Positions 20,001 through 30,349 of a stretch of 64,000 bases of DNA are shown one piece after another (position 1 is the stretch's first letter; each line of letters opens with the position of its first letter). The position numbers were made by a program, and so were the translations under genes. Where the stretch lies: the NCBI GenBank assembly GCA_013368315.1, contig JAACJM010000108.1, positions 1 through 64,000 of the forward strand, given 5' to 3'. Source of the DNA: Tetrapyrgos nigripes. Taxonomy: Eukaryota > Basidiomycota > Agaricomycetes > Agaricales > Campanellaceae. The notes below the pieces were generated by a model, which searched no databases, had not been told where the DNA came from, and saw nothing but the letters and a program-made list of their open reading frames with translations.

Positions 20001-22785
20001 CCGAAGAGGAAGCGGCAGAGTCGTTGGTTGGTTTGTTGAGGGGTCCTGGTTTCAGTGGCGGTGCTGGCGCGAGCAACACTGAAGGTGTCTCTGGGATGGC
20101 TTCTGGTGTCGGTGTCGGCGCTGGTGGCATGTCAGCGTTGCAACGCTCAGTGACGATCAATATCTTTGGAAAGCCTTGTTTCAAGTATAAACCGCGGCCT
20201 GCAGAAAGCGAAGATGAAGAGGACGACGATGACGAAGATGGTGATGACGACGACGACGAAGACGACGAGTCAGAGTATTCACCGACCTCGGCGTTGATGA
20301 CCCCCATTACACCTCTTTCTACTATTTCGACTGCTTCTTCGACGTTTACGGATATTATGAATTTGGATGATAGCGGTGATTCGGCGAAGCCAAGGGTACC
20401 AAAGCAGAGGAGGATGATGAAGCCAAGACGGGAGAGGGAAAGAAAAGAGCGAATGACCTTGACGCAAATATCCCAAGAAACCTTTGTCTATCCCACTTCC
20501 ACATTCTCAACGAAATGGAACTGCATCCTCGACTTGTCATCGTCTTTCACTCAACCACCTTACCGCAACTCTTCACAATTACCGACATTTTCGCAAATGC
20601 AGTCTTCCAAGCCGGTGTTTAACTTGCCATTTGATGATGAAGATGGTTTAGGCGATGGGAGCGGGACTTACCCCAGTACGGCTGTTCTTCCAGAACCACC
20701 TTCTCCTTTCCCCGTTTCTGTCTCTGGGAATTTCCCAACCTCTGCATCTTTGAAGGCTCTTGGATCATTCCCTTCGCCTGGTGGGTTAATGAGTCCTCCA
20801 GTTCCCAGTAGCAGGGATAGAAGGTCTCTAGGTGTTGATACCGGCAGTGGTAAACGGTACAGCACCCCGCCGGATTCAGTCAAACGACATACTATGCCAG
20901 CACCATATGGTGCTGGTGCTGGTAGTCAACGTCCTGTTTCGGTGGTTTCTGCTGGGTTGGGTGCTCCTAGAGCGCGAGTGTCGTTGACTCCGTCGTTACC
21001 CCCTGTTCCTTCAGGTTCTATTGGAGAAGATATCCCTCCCGTGCCTCCTCTACCCAATAGAAGACATTCAGGCGCTAGTCTGCCAGAAAGGAAGGACTCT
21101 GGTGGGATAGGGATGGGTAACAAACTCCGAGAGAGGAGAGACAGTTTACTTTCTCTCGTGAGTCGGGATAGGGACAGGGACAGTTTACCCCCGAGAAGTG
21201 CTACCAGCACACCAGGTCAACATTATTACACCCCACCCTCCGTCGCACAAAACCAATTCTTACAAAATCAGTACAGTCACCAGTCCACGCCGTTACGCTC
21301 CCCAACAACGTATGAACCACCTCCACTTCCAGAAAAAGATTACCCAGCGCAGTCAATAGACTATATTATGAGCGTCGAGCAGGATTATGGGGGTTTGAAT
21401 ACGAATGGTGGGCTGGGTTTACCGCCCATGACGCCTGCGTATCCTGCCTTTAACACTGGTCCTGGTACTAGTGCCGTTAGTGGTTATACGTCTTCGTCTG
21501 GGCCGGCGGTCGCACAGACAAAGGTTTCTGCTGGACGGTCATCGCCCTCACCTTATGGTCACCCTTTCCCGAATAAAGCGCCTCTAACGGCGATACCACC
21601 AACACCACCTTCTCAAGCACCGCTTATACCCCAAGGAGGAAACTTTGGTGGGCCCACTGCAGCTTCATATGGGAGTATCGGAGGAGGTGGAGGTGGTGGT
21701 GGTGGTGGTGGTGCAGGTGGTAGTCATTATACTGGACAAAGTGTTGATATAAAGAGGGAACGAGGGACGTTTGGGTCTATGATGGGTATGATGGGGTTGG
21801 GATCAGCGTTAGGGTCTGGAGGTGGTATGTCAGCTGTACCACCTACACCTCGACCTGTTGTGGGTGTTGAAGGTGGATTTGGGTTTGATGATGCACAAGG
21901 TGGAGGGGAAGGTCCGAGTGAGGGAGAGAATATTATTGTGTCTGTGGGACTTTTGCCGAGGAGTAAGATGAAAGCAAAGACGAAGGGCAGAAGGCGACAG
22001 GGACACGGACACGAAGAAGATAGTGATCAAACCAATTCGGAATCTGACTCAGATGCTGATGACACTGACACCGACGTTTTCAACGTCAACCCCGACTCAA
22101 ATCCAGACACAAAGTCAGACTCCGACTTCATATACCCAATGGACATCTTCATACTCGACATATTCGTCTTCAACCGGTCTACTTGGACGAGGAGATTTGA
22201 GATTACGTGTCCGGATGCGAGGATAAGGAGGAAGAAACTTGAGAAGGAGACGATTATGGGGTTAGCTAACAACCAGGGAACGAAGAAGAACCAGAGACGG
22301 AGTGGAGCGACTGCTGCCGCTGCGTTGTTGACCATGGAGAAGGAGAAGATTCAAGGACCCGGGGTGTTGGCTATGGAGAATCGAATTAGGGTTGGGTGAG
22401 TTCTTTGTTCTTTCGAAAAAGTTTCTTGCCCTTGCTCATCCACTCTTTTCACTCTTTCTTCCTCTCACTTCGTTTGTGGATTCTAACAACTCCTCTACAG
22501 TCCACTCCTTCCCTCCGCATGCCAATCTGTCCGTATGAAGTTCCTCGCAGTGACACCCGGTGTACACGCTATCGACACTCTTACTCTCACTGACGTCGAA
22601 TCGGGATTTTCTATGAATCTTCGGTGGGTATTTGTTCTATTGGTCATAACTGTGTTCCTTCTCTGATTATTTTGAACCTTCTCTCTATTTCCAGATCAGT
22701 GATGGACATTGTAGTACATGAGCGTCGACCAAGGCTCCAGGCTTCAGGGTACCAAGATACATGGTATTGGACGATTGGTCGCTAG
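17047..22785 (+). CDS. TRS65: TRAPPII-specific subunit Trs65-like protein
   Basis: Trs65 is a fungal subunit of the TRAPPII tethering/Rab-GEF complex at the Golgi. Family blocks seen in order: FEELFTAAELDVRVPNASL and DKWLDDLED at the N-terminus, LLRFLSHLQVALEASYIP, ESFCLLWSPGERVWIAVYRM, TVSTTLRDKPI, LTLKKSFRKTLGMRSGFKV, RMRTVFVPSVLFPR, RTVVLCVEVENDG, FPLLLAPNEQHNLLYAVSF, YPTSTFSTKWNCILDLSS and, across the last introns, CQSVRMKFLAVTPGVHAIDT with SVMDIVVHER (the terminal Ig-like domain). Clear introns: 17990-18061, 19340-19455, 22396-22500 and 22624-22694. The protein is expanded by acidic (19110-19250), Lys/Ser-rich and Pro/Ser/Gly-rich (20600-21950) inserts. Apparent frame changes near 17235, 17720, 18095, 18480 and 19720-19810 are not all explained by introns; the one near 18095 looks like a missing C in a C run. 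Either assembly indels, tiny introns or decay. Confidence 0.8.
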
Positions 22786-23214
22786 TCACTGGTGCTTCTG
22801 ACCGTCGGATGTTCTGCTTCAGGCTCTAGCCGTCGGTTGAGTCCTCCACGTCATCTAGTGCTGCTGCTAGCCGGCTTCAGATCCCCGTAGTCGTTATTGG
22901 AGTCGGGAATGGTCTTTAGATCGTTGGTGCTGGGTTCTGTTCGGATTTGTTGGAAGCTCTAGTGCAGTCTTGACCGTTTTAGGCGGTTTTGTTCGTCAGA
23001 AGAGGATACCAGCTCAACACATCACCTTCCTCTATGTCTGTAGATCGTTCTTCTTGCATTCTTCCTGTAATTATCGCGTAGTAGAAGCTGCAAGAACAGA
23101 CACTGATATATGCCTGCCGTGACAGGAGAGTCACATCGTGACATCGACGTATCGCAGGTCCGCGCTAACATTCAGTAGACTCTCTGACTAACACCACCAT
23201 CACCGTTCTCCACG
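22786..23214. other. Intergenic between the Trs65-like and Grd19 genes
   Basis: Presumed 3' UTR of the upstream gene and promoter/5' UTR of the PX-domain gene. No coding signal seen. Confidence 0.5.
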
Positions 23215-24191
23215 ATGACGACCGTGTCGCCTTTTGCACGGGCAACGACCTTTGACGAGCCCCGCTCGCAAACTGTGAGTACCACTTTACATATTCATGC
23301 CCATGTCCATTTCAAGCTGTCTTGAGCAGTATGCGTTATGTTATGTGTCTAACTGCGTCTTTTTCTCTCTCTTTTTGGGGTCATAATGATAGATTGAAGA
23401 AATGTACAGTGTACCAGAGAGTTTTCTCGAGATTGAAGTGAGGAATCCTCAGACGCATGGTGAGTAAGCTTTGTCTGCTGACTCTCGTGCATGGGCGAAG
23501 TAAAGGAATGACGAGCATATTTCTTATCTAGGTTTTGGAAGGAAGATGTACACTGACTATGAGATAGTGTGTAAGGTGTGTGGTCTTCCTTCCTTATTAC
23601 CCGCCCACAAAATACCTATCGCAACTGGACTTCCTAATCGCCCTTTCTCTGTTCCTTATCTACAGACCAACATCCCCGCCTTCAAACTCCGACACTCCCT
23701 TGTTCGTCGACGCTATTCCGACTTTGAAGCCTTCCGTGACATCCTAGAACGCGAGTCAACCAGGGTCAACATTCCTCCTCTCCCTGGTAAAGTCTTCACG
23801 AATCGTTTCTCCGACGAGGTTATTGAGAGTAGGAGAGAGGGTTTGGAGAGGTTTTTGAGTATTGTTGCTGGGCATCCTCTGCTGCAGGTGCGTTGCGTTT
23901 GTTTGATTTTTGGCTTTACTCGTTTGGGTTTGGGTATCTTGGTGGCGCTTGGGTTATGGGTCTCGTGCATATGAGCCACTGGGTAGCTGGGACTGGGCTT
24001 GCAGCGTCACTGGCATTTGGCCTTTCTAGTCAGTCTGGAGGTTCTCATACTCATACTTTGACTGTTTTGGTTTTGATCTGTCAATTCTGGTACTAATAAT
24101 TTTTTTTCGGCTCCTTTTTCTTCAGACTGGAAGTAAGGTTCTCTGTGCCTTCCTTCAGGATCCTGCATGGGACAAGACTCAATGGCTGTAA
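23215..24191 (+). CDS. Sorting nexin Grd19/Snx3, PX domain
   Basis: A small PX-only sorting nexin that binds PI3P on endosomes and acts with retromer in retrieval to the Golgi. Five exons with phase-correct GT..AG introns: 23215-23274, 23393-23459, 23532-23575, 23666-23887 and 24126-24191, total 459 nt, 152 residues (family about 140-165). The PX core is complete: [34 protein letters not shown] (the RRYSDF phosphoinositide-binding block), NIPPLPGK and [19 protein letters not shown], ending with [13 protein letters not shown]. No frame break. The start is the only ATG in frame upstream of the PX region; the terminal TAA directly follows the conserved tail. Confidence 0.93.
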
Positions 24192-24901
24192 ACGTGAACG
24201 CCGCCGAGGACGAGAGACCCCTACCACGAACTACTCTACTCTGGACGACGGAGATGGCTGACAGGTTTCGACTGGTCTGCGCATCTTTTACCCTTCCTCC
24301 CTCTCCCCTCCCGTAACCCGGCCTACTCCTATCGTTGTTATTGCTGTCCTCCTTTTCTTGGTTAACCTCAGCTTCATTATCTTCATTCTTTTCCTATCCT
24401 TCTTTTCTTTCCCTTTCCCTTTCGTTATTTGTTTTCTGCCCTGTCTCCTTTCTTCCAATGTATCTACCCACCATGTCTTTCTATAACGACTCAATAACAT
24501 TATCTTGTTTTCTCACCAATGCGGAAGTCCCGTTGCCATCACCGTCACTGTCATTAACATGATCGGTCGTTTTCTCAATTTGTCGGTGTCATTGTCGCCC
24601 AAGTGTCAGCTGTCATAGCAAGGAGGCAGACATCTCGCGGCTTTGATCCCTTATTTACAAAAGGCAGCAGTCACTTCAGTTTCGACGGATGAGGGTGCGC
24701 AGAACTGGATTTACGTATCTGCTGCATTGGACCTTAATGGGTCTTCTGTGCTACTCCATGTACGTCACTTCGTTGTTTTAAGACCAAGGGCCTAACTAAG
24801 TATACCACGGTCGGGAAACTGATGACAATAATTCTACTCTGCTTCTTTGGATTGTACTACAAGTACAAATTGCGTCTGTGTCGAACTATTACACCACAAC
24901 C
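24192..24901. other. Intergenic between convergent Grd19 and NmrA-like genes
   Basis: Holds the 3' UTRs of two converging genes, with pyrimidine-rich sequence around 24290-24440. No gene recognised. Confidence 0.5.
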
Positions 24902-25994
24902 CTAAAATTTGACAACATCCTCCAACTTCTTCCATACATGTCCTTCCCAAAGCTTATTCGCACTACCAGCTCCTTCTTCACTATCCTTAGGGTTCTCCTT
25001 CTGCTTCCCGTTATCCCACCCGGTACTGCCTGCACCACTCTCAAACTGCTTCAACAAGATCTCCCGGAATATGGGACCTGGAACAGTCTCGACAAAAGCA
25101 TGGCCTTGACCGAAACGATCGGCGAGTTGACGAAGGGTTGCGCAGTCGCCTTCAAGGCGGAGTTGCGCGTTGGAGAGTTGGGGAAGGGGAACGGTGGTTA
25201 GGACATGTGAGACGAAGCCTGTAACGGAAAGGGAAAGGCAAGAGATATTTGCGGTGAGAAATGGGTAGAAAGCAAGCATTGATGCCGAGCAAAGGTACTC
25301 ACCACCAACATCTTCCTGAGCTGTGAAACTAACGGGTGTTTCGCCTTTTCCAATGATGTTGACTTTTTGGTTGGTGTCGTAATCAACGACGAAGGGGATG
25401 GCTTGATGCCACAAGCTAGACTGCGGGTCGCTGTCAGAGACGCCAGTTTATCCAGCCTTGCCAAGAACGAGCGACTTACGAAGACACGAGCATACGGCAA
25501 GTCGATGGATTTCAGGAATTCTGTCCAAAAGTCAAAATGGTATCTCGGAAAAGCCCAGATCGATGGAAAAACGAAAACGTACCTGCAAATACATCCTTAT
25601 CCACAAGTGGATTACCCGTTCCCGGTGTTCCCTTTCCAGCAAACCCAGTCGTGACGATTCCATATTCCGAAGGAACAAACAGCTTCACTCCCGCCTCTTT
25701 CGCAGCAACCGCAGCCTTCTTCTGCGCGTCCAAAATTGCCTCAGCACTAAGAGTCGAAACGACGACGTCGGTAGAATGTTTCTTGAAAACCTCTACCAAG
25801 GCTGAACGGTTGTTATAGTCAACTGAGATGGATTCGACGTTGGATGGTAGGGATGAAGGGGCTTTGGAAGAGGGACGAGTGACGACGATGAGCTTCTTCA
25901 CTTTGGGGTTTTTAGCAAAGGCATCGATGATGAAGGGACTGATAGTTCCGTTGCTACCGAGGACGGCGAAAGATGAGTTAGTGTTGGTAGACAT
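24902..25994 (-). CDS. NmrA-like / isoflavone reductase-like NAD(P)-binding protein
   Basis: Atypical short-chain dehydrogenase with NmrA fold. Four exons on the minus strand, phase-matched: 25994-25583, 25520-25480, 25420-25303 and 25218-24902, total 888 nt, 295 residues, the usual size. The N-terminal nucleotide-binding loop reads FAVLGSNGTISPFI, in which the third glycine of the usual G-x-x-G-x-x-G is a serine. VVTRPSS follows the second strand, as in NADP-binding members. LFVPSEYGIVTTG matches the F-x-P-S-E-[FY]-G block of this family, and INIIGKGETPVSFT-like sequence (VNIIGKGETPVSFTAQEDVG) marks the substrate-side strand. No catalytic Tyr-x3-Lys is evident, so it may be a reductase of phenylpropanoid-like substrates or a redox-sensing regulator. 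Intact. Confidence 0.88.
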
Positions 25995-26381
25995 GTTTTA
26001 GTAAGAGAAAGATAATGGACTTTCTGTGTCTTCCAGAATCTCATAGACCCTTCTTATATGATCCCAATACGCATTTGTAGCATTTGGCAATGAGTGCGTT
26101 GGATGACGATGTATTGCTCACGACTCTTACTCATCCGACACTGGGACAACCGAGGGATTGGCGGGAAGTCTTGGTCATGAATCATTTGTGAAATTGTCTG
26201 GGCCCAGCAAAATTTCAAATGAAATCAGTCGCAATCCATGACGAGGGAAACCTTAGAAAACGTAGAAAATGAGCAAGTATAAAGTTATCGCACATCGAGC
26301 TAGGGCTTCAAATAGATGAATAATATCGTAGCCAGCAACCAAGCTTGCCAGAAACTTTTGAGGTTTGAGACTTCACACCCA
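25995..26381. other. Intergenic, promoter side of the NmrA-like gene
   Basis: No coding signal. Separates the NmrA-like gene from the MITE pair that follows. Confidence 0.45.
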
Positions 26382-26634
26382 CACACCCAGCAGTAACCAA
26401 TATTCCGTGGCCAGAAGTTAATTAGGAAACATCAAATCTCTGGCGCTCGAAAACGGATTCGAAAACTTTAAATTTCCGAAGCCTCGGCAAGCAATCCGAT
26501 TGGCTCGGATCCGCTTCCGATAAATTTCTGAAGCACGAAAACCTTTCGTTTCCAAATGAGTTTTCTGGTCCCTCGAAAACTTGACCTTTCCGAACTAACT
26601 TTTGGCCAATGAATATTGGTTAGTGCTGGGTGTG
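26382..26634. repeat. MITE-like inverted-repeat element, copy A
   Basis: Left end CACACCCAGCAGTAACCAAT and the reverse complement of the right end CACACCCAGCACTAACCAAT match over about 50 bp, extending through ATATTC..TGGCCA.AAGTTA. The middle holds TCCGATTGGCTCGGATCCGC, shared with copy B. No ORF. Confidence 0.7.
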
Positions 26635-26769
26635 CCAGAGCCAACCAATATCCCGAGGCCGAAAGTTAGTTAGGAAATTTATCGGAAGCGATCCGATTGG
26701 CTCGGATAGGCTTCCGATAAATTTCCTAACAAACTTTCGGCCTCGGAATATTGGTTGGCTCTGGGTGTA
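26631..26769. repeat. MITE-like inverted-repeat element, copy B (near-perfect hairpin)
   Basis: Arms of about 55 bp: CCAGAGCCAACCAATATCCC through TTAGGAAATTTATCGGAAGC, and its reverse complement ending GCCTCGGAATATTGGTTGGC. The loop is TCCGATTGGCTCGGATAG-like and matches the centre of copy A. The copies abut each other and have the same outer (A/G)CACCCAG motif. Confidence 0.75.
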
Positions 26770-27903
26770 CTTTGAAGTCTGCAGCAGTAGAAGGAGGAGC
26801 ATTCGGGGGTAGGTGTGGCCACCGTGAGAATCAAGATTAGCAATCTGGGCGGCCGCAACCGTGATCCGCGATAAGTACGAGTGCTTATCTTAGGATAAGC
26901 TAGCGTAAGGAGTGGCTATGCCTTTGCTGACGAATCTGCCGTGTAAGGCAGATTCGGTATTCGCTTTGCTCCTGCCTTCATCTCGTCCAACGCTCGCTCC
27001 TAGGATGCATACCTTCTTTTCGACCCACCCTCCACATCCCTCTAGCTCTGGGTGCATTTGGGCCCCTTTGGGTCAGCCTCTCTTTCCTCTTAGCACCCCG
27101 ACGCTCAGGACTCGGTCCTGATAGGCATTTAGATGCCTTCCTCATGGTGCGATTTCCAGACGTGTCTCTGGCATGCCTGTCATGTGCCCAACATCTTCCG
27201 ATGACGCTTCGGGCCGAGCCCTTCCCCAAACCTCGCCAACTAGCATAACAACCTAGTTGGCATTGAAGCATGTTTAATAAGTACTAGAATACATTATGTA
27301 TTCTAGTGTCTCTCCCTTTCCCTTAAGAGCCACAAAATAGCTCAGCTTATCCACCACACTTGCATCACACAGTGGAAGCTTCTGGTCCCCAAAGGCTCAG
27401 GTAATGACTGTGGGTTGGACTAGTCATTTCAGTCCTTGCCTTCTCACCAAATCCCAAGATCTGAGGTCATCCTCAATATCCTGGTCGGACTCAGGTTTCC
27501 AGGGTCTTCAGTGTAACACGCACTGTATAACTTAGCTGAAGGATGCATGTGTCAGAGGAATCTTTCAGATCAGAACGAGATGTCCTGTCACCCACTGTCT
27601 TGGCTGTAGACGAGGTGCCGATGATTCTCTAACACTGGGCAATATCTCAATCTTATTCTGCCACAACTTCTAGGGCTGTCGATAAGCCTGCAGACACCTG
27701 AGCTCTCAGAGGAGGAGGAGAGTTAATCAGACCAGCTAGCTGCGAATTGAAGCAATGGTAGTAAAGCACGAGTGAGTCAATTCGCTCTCACTTTCAACTG
27801 TCGTTCTAGGATCATCCTTGACTGCAAGTTTCTGCTGATAGAAAGCCACCTCTTATTAAGGACATCTCTTTACTATCATCCCCCGGCTCCCATTGTGTAC
27901 CAT
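26770..27903. other. Unassigned 1.1 kb with a small palindrome
   Basis: No supported gene. Contains a perfect 11-bp-arm palindrome at 27283-27307 (ACTAGAATACA / TGTATTCTAGT). May include the dead promoter region of P450-1. Confidence 0.4.
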
Positions 27904-30148
27904 ATGCTCGTGCTCGCTCTCAAGACAACAGATTTTCTGGTCCTGGTTCTTTTTCTCTGTGCACTCAAGCGATATTCGTGCCAATACTGCAGCAAGGGTC
28001 TGCCTCTGGGTCCTCCTGGCTACTCTATTGTTGGTAACATTTTTGATGTTCCTTCAGAAAGACAGTAGATCACGTACCAGGATATATCCAAAAGATATTG
28101 TCAGTTGGTTTCTGGTCTTCTCTACTTAGCACAGTGCTCACTGGTGGTCTGACAGGTTCTGATATAATTGGAATAAACTTGTGAGGTACACTGCTCATTG
28201 TCGTCAACTTGCTTGAAGCAGCAAATAAGTTGTTTCGGGAACAATCTGCAAATTACTCAGATAGGTATTATGCTCTGAAATAAAACCATCTGCATAAGCA
28301 TTTTGACTAACCAGACACATGCTTTAGACCTCGCTTCACAATGGTGAATGAGTTGTAAGGCTATTATTCTTTACGGCTGTGAATGGCAGCTCAAGCTAAT
28401 CTAAATCCTCAGAGACTAGAGTTGGTTTCACTTGGAATTGTTTCATGCCCTATGGGAGTGAGTGGAAAGGTCAGTGACTAGTAACTTCTGGCAAGAGACA
28501 ATTCATGCATGCTGACCAGTGACCTGTCTATGGGGTAGAGAACCACAAACGCTTCCGTCAAGAAGTGAACCCACATAAAGTCGTTCACTATCGACCTTTG
28601 ATGATTTTAGCTACCAAGCAATTACTGCAGCACCTGCTCGATACACCCGATGACTTCATGAGACACTTGCAATGGTGTGTTTAACCCCACCTACTACTTC
28701 CTACTATGTCACTAATTGGTGGATTCATCATTCATCATTGATGTCTACTAGCATGGCCAGTATAACTGTCCTCTCAATTACGTATGGCATCCAAGTACAA
28801 CCTGAAAATGATCCATTTATCAAAATTGCTGAAAAAGCTACACGTGCAGCTTCTTGTGTGACAAACTCAGGGTCATACCTGGTAGATTAGCTTCCCTTCC
28901 TCAAATATGTACCAGAGTGATTTCCTGGTGCAGGCTTCAAGTGTCACGCCAAGGAGTGGTGCAAGGATGTTTCTGCAATGCCAATCCTCACTTTTGATTT
29001 CGTTAAAGACACTATGGTGAGTTCATTTTGAAGCGTCATACCACTCTTATCTGACACTAGTATCATCATTTTATAGGCCAAAGGTGCCTTTATACCATCT
29101 GTGGCTAGTCAATGTTTGGAGAAGTTAGCAGCGGAGTACCCAAATGAACCAGATTCCTCCTGCCGTCGGCCTGGGGCAGAGAAACTCCTTTCGAATGTTC
29201 TAGGGACAATGTATGTAGGTAAGTAATGTGTCCCGTAGTCCTTTCCAATTTTTTGATCATGAATACATGGTTAAACTTGCACTAGCTGGTGCAGATACGG
29301 TCTGTATATGGTCTTTTGTCTTGCTTTACATGTTGGTTACCTGATCAGGATCTCTTTGTAGATGGTCTCAGCTCTGGGATCCTTCATCTTTGGATTAGTT
29401 AAGAATCCTGATGCTCATAGGAAAGGCCAGCTGGCAGTTGATGAGCTGACTGGTGGAGAACGAGTTCCAGATTTCTTGGATGTTGGATCACTTCCCTATG
29501 TAGATGCTCTTTTAAGAGAGGCTTTGAGGTGGAAACCAGTCATTCTGTTGGGTAAGTGTATGTGTCCCAACAAACCATTTAGCTTGAGAGTATTGGCGCA
29601 TTCTTCAAATTCATCAGGCATACCCCCATAAAAGTATCGAGGACGATAGCTACAATGGGCATTATATATCTGGAGCCAATGGTTGGTAAGTATTCGTAAA
29701 ACCTCAATCAAAGAGACTTTGACATTGAACGTTGATACTTTATCTGCTAGGGCAATGCTTCACGACAAGGCTACGTATGGTCCAAACCCACATCTGCTCA
29801 ACCCAGGTCGATTCCTGAAAGAAGACAGGACTCTGAACCCTAATGTTCCCTTTCCTGATCCAGCATTCAGATTTGGTAGAAGAATGTGTGGCAGCAGAGA
29901 ATTTGCTGTAGCCTCTATCTGGATATCTATCACATGCATTATAGCATACTTTGATGTAACAAAAGTTATGGATGAGGATGGGAATGTCATTGAACCGAGT
30001 GGGGAGTATACTTCTGGATTTATTTAGTGAGAATAAACTCTTTCTTTGACTGGTTTAGTACTGTGGAAGTTGATGACATGGGTACAGTTATCCTGTCCTG
30101 TTCAAATGCAGCATCAAGCCTCTGTCTAAGAGAGCAGAGGAGATGATA
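27904..30148 (+). pseudogene. Cytochrome P450 pseudogene (P450-1), paralog of P450-2 and P450-3
   Basis: Membrane-bound heme monooxygenase remnant, of the agaricomycete group often annotated as O-methylsterigmatocystin oxidoreductase-like. Recognisable exons: anchor plus proline-rich hinge (LPLGPPGYSIVGNIFDVPSE) followed by an in-frame TAG; PRFTMVNEL; FMPYGSEW; HKRFRQEVNPHKVVHYRP; an exon with TVLSITYGIQVQPENDPF and SGSYLVD then a TAG; SALGSFIFGLVKNP; the K-helix region LREALRW (ExxR present); GPNPHLLNPGRFL; and the heme region FRFGRRMCGSREFA, where the usual C-P-G after the heme cysteine reads C-G-S. A last exon YPVLFKCSIKPLS follows an intron at about 30027-30090. At least three stops and frame problems make it a pseudogene. 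Confidence 0.85.
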
Positions 30149-30349
30149 TGTTGGAGTAGGGGATCTGGGAGATATCAGAGAGGTTTACGCATTGTTTGTT
30201 CATATTTTGCATGGGCTTTAGCTACACATAGTACATGTTTGTTTGTGTATTCGAGTTGATCTCAGATCACATCATATCCTTTTGTCATATTCACTGTACC
30301 TGCCTCATCTTGGTGGTGAGAGCTGATCCGAACCCAGCAACACACGTAT

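Noticed and set aside
19855..20307. Minus-strand 150-codon Ser-rich frame
   Set aside because: Antisense shadow of the acidic and Gly-rich coding of the Trs65-like gene.
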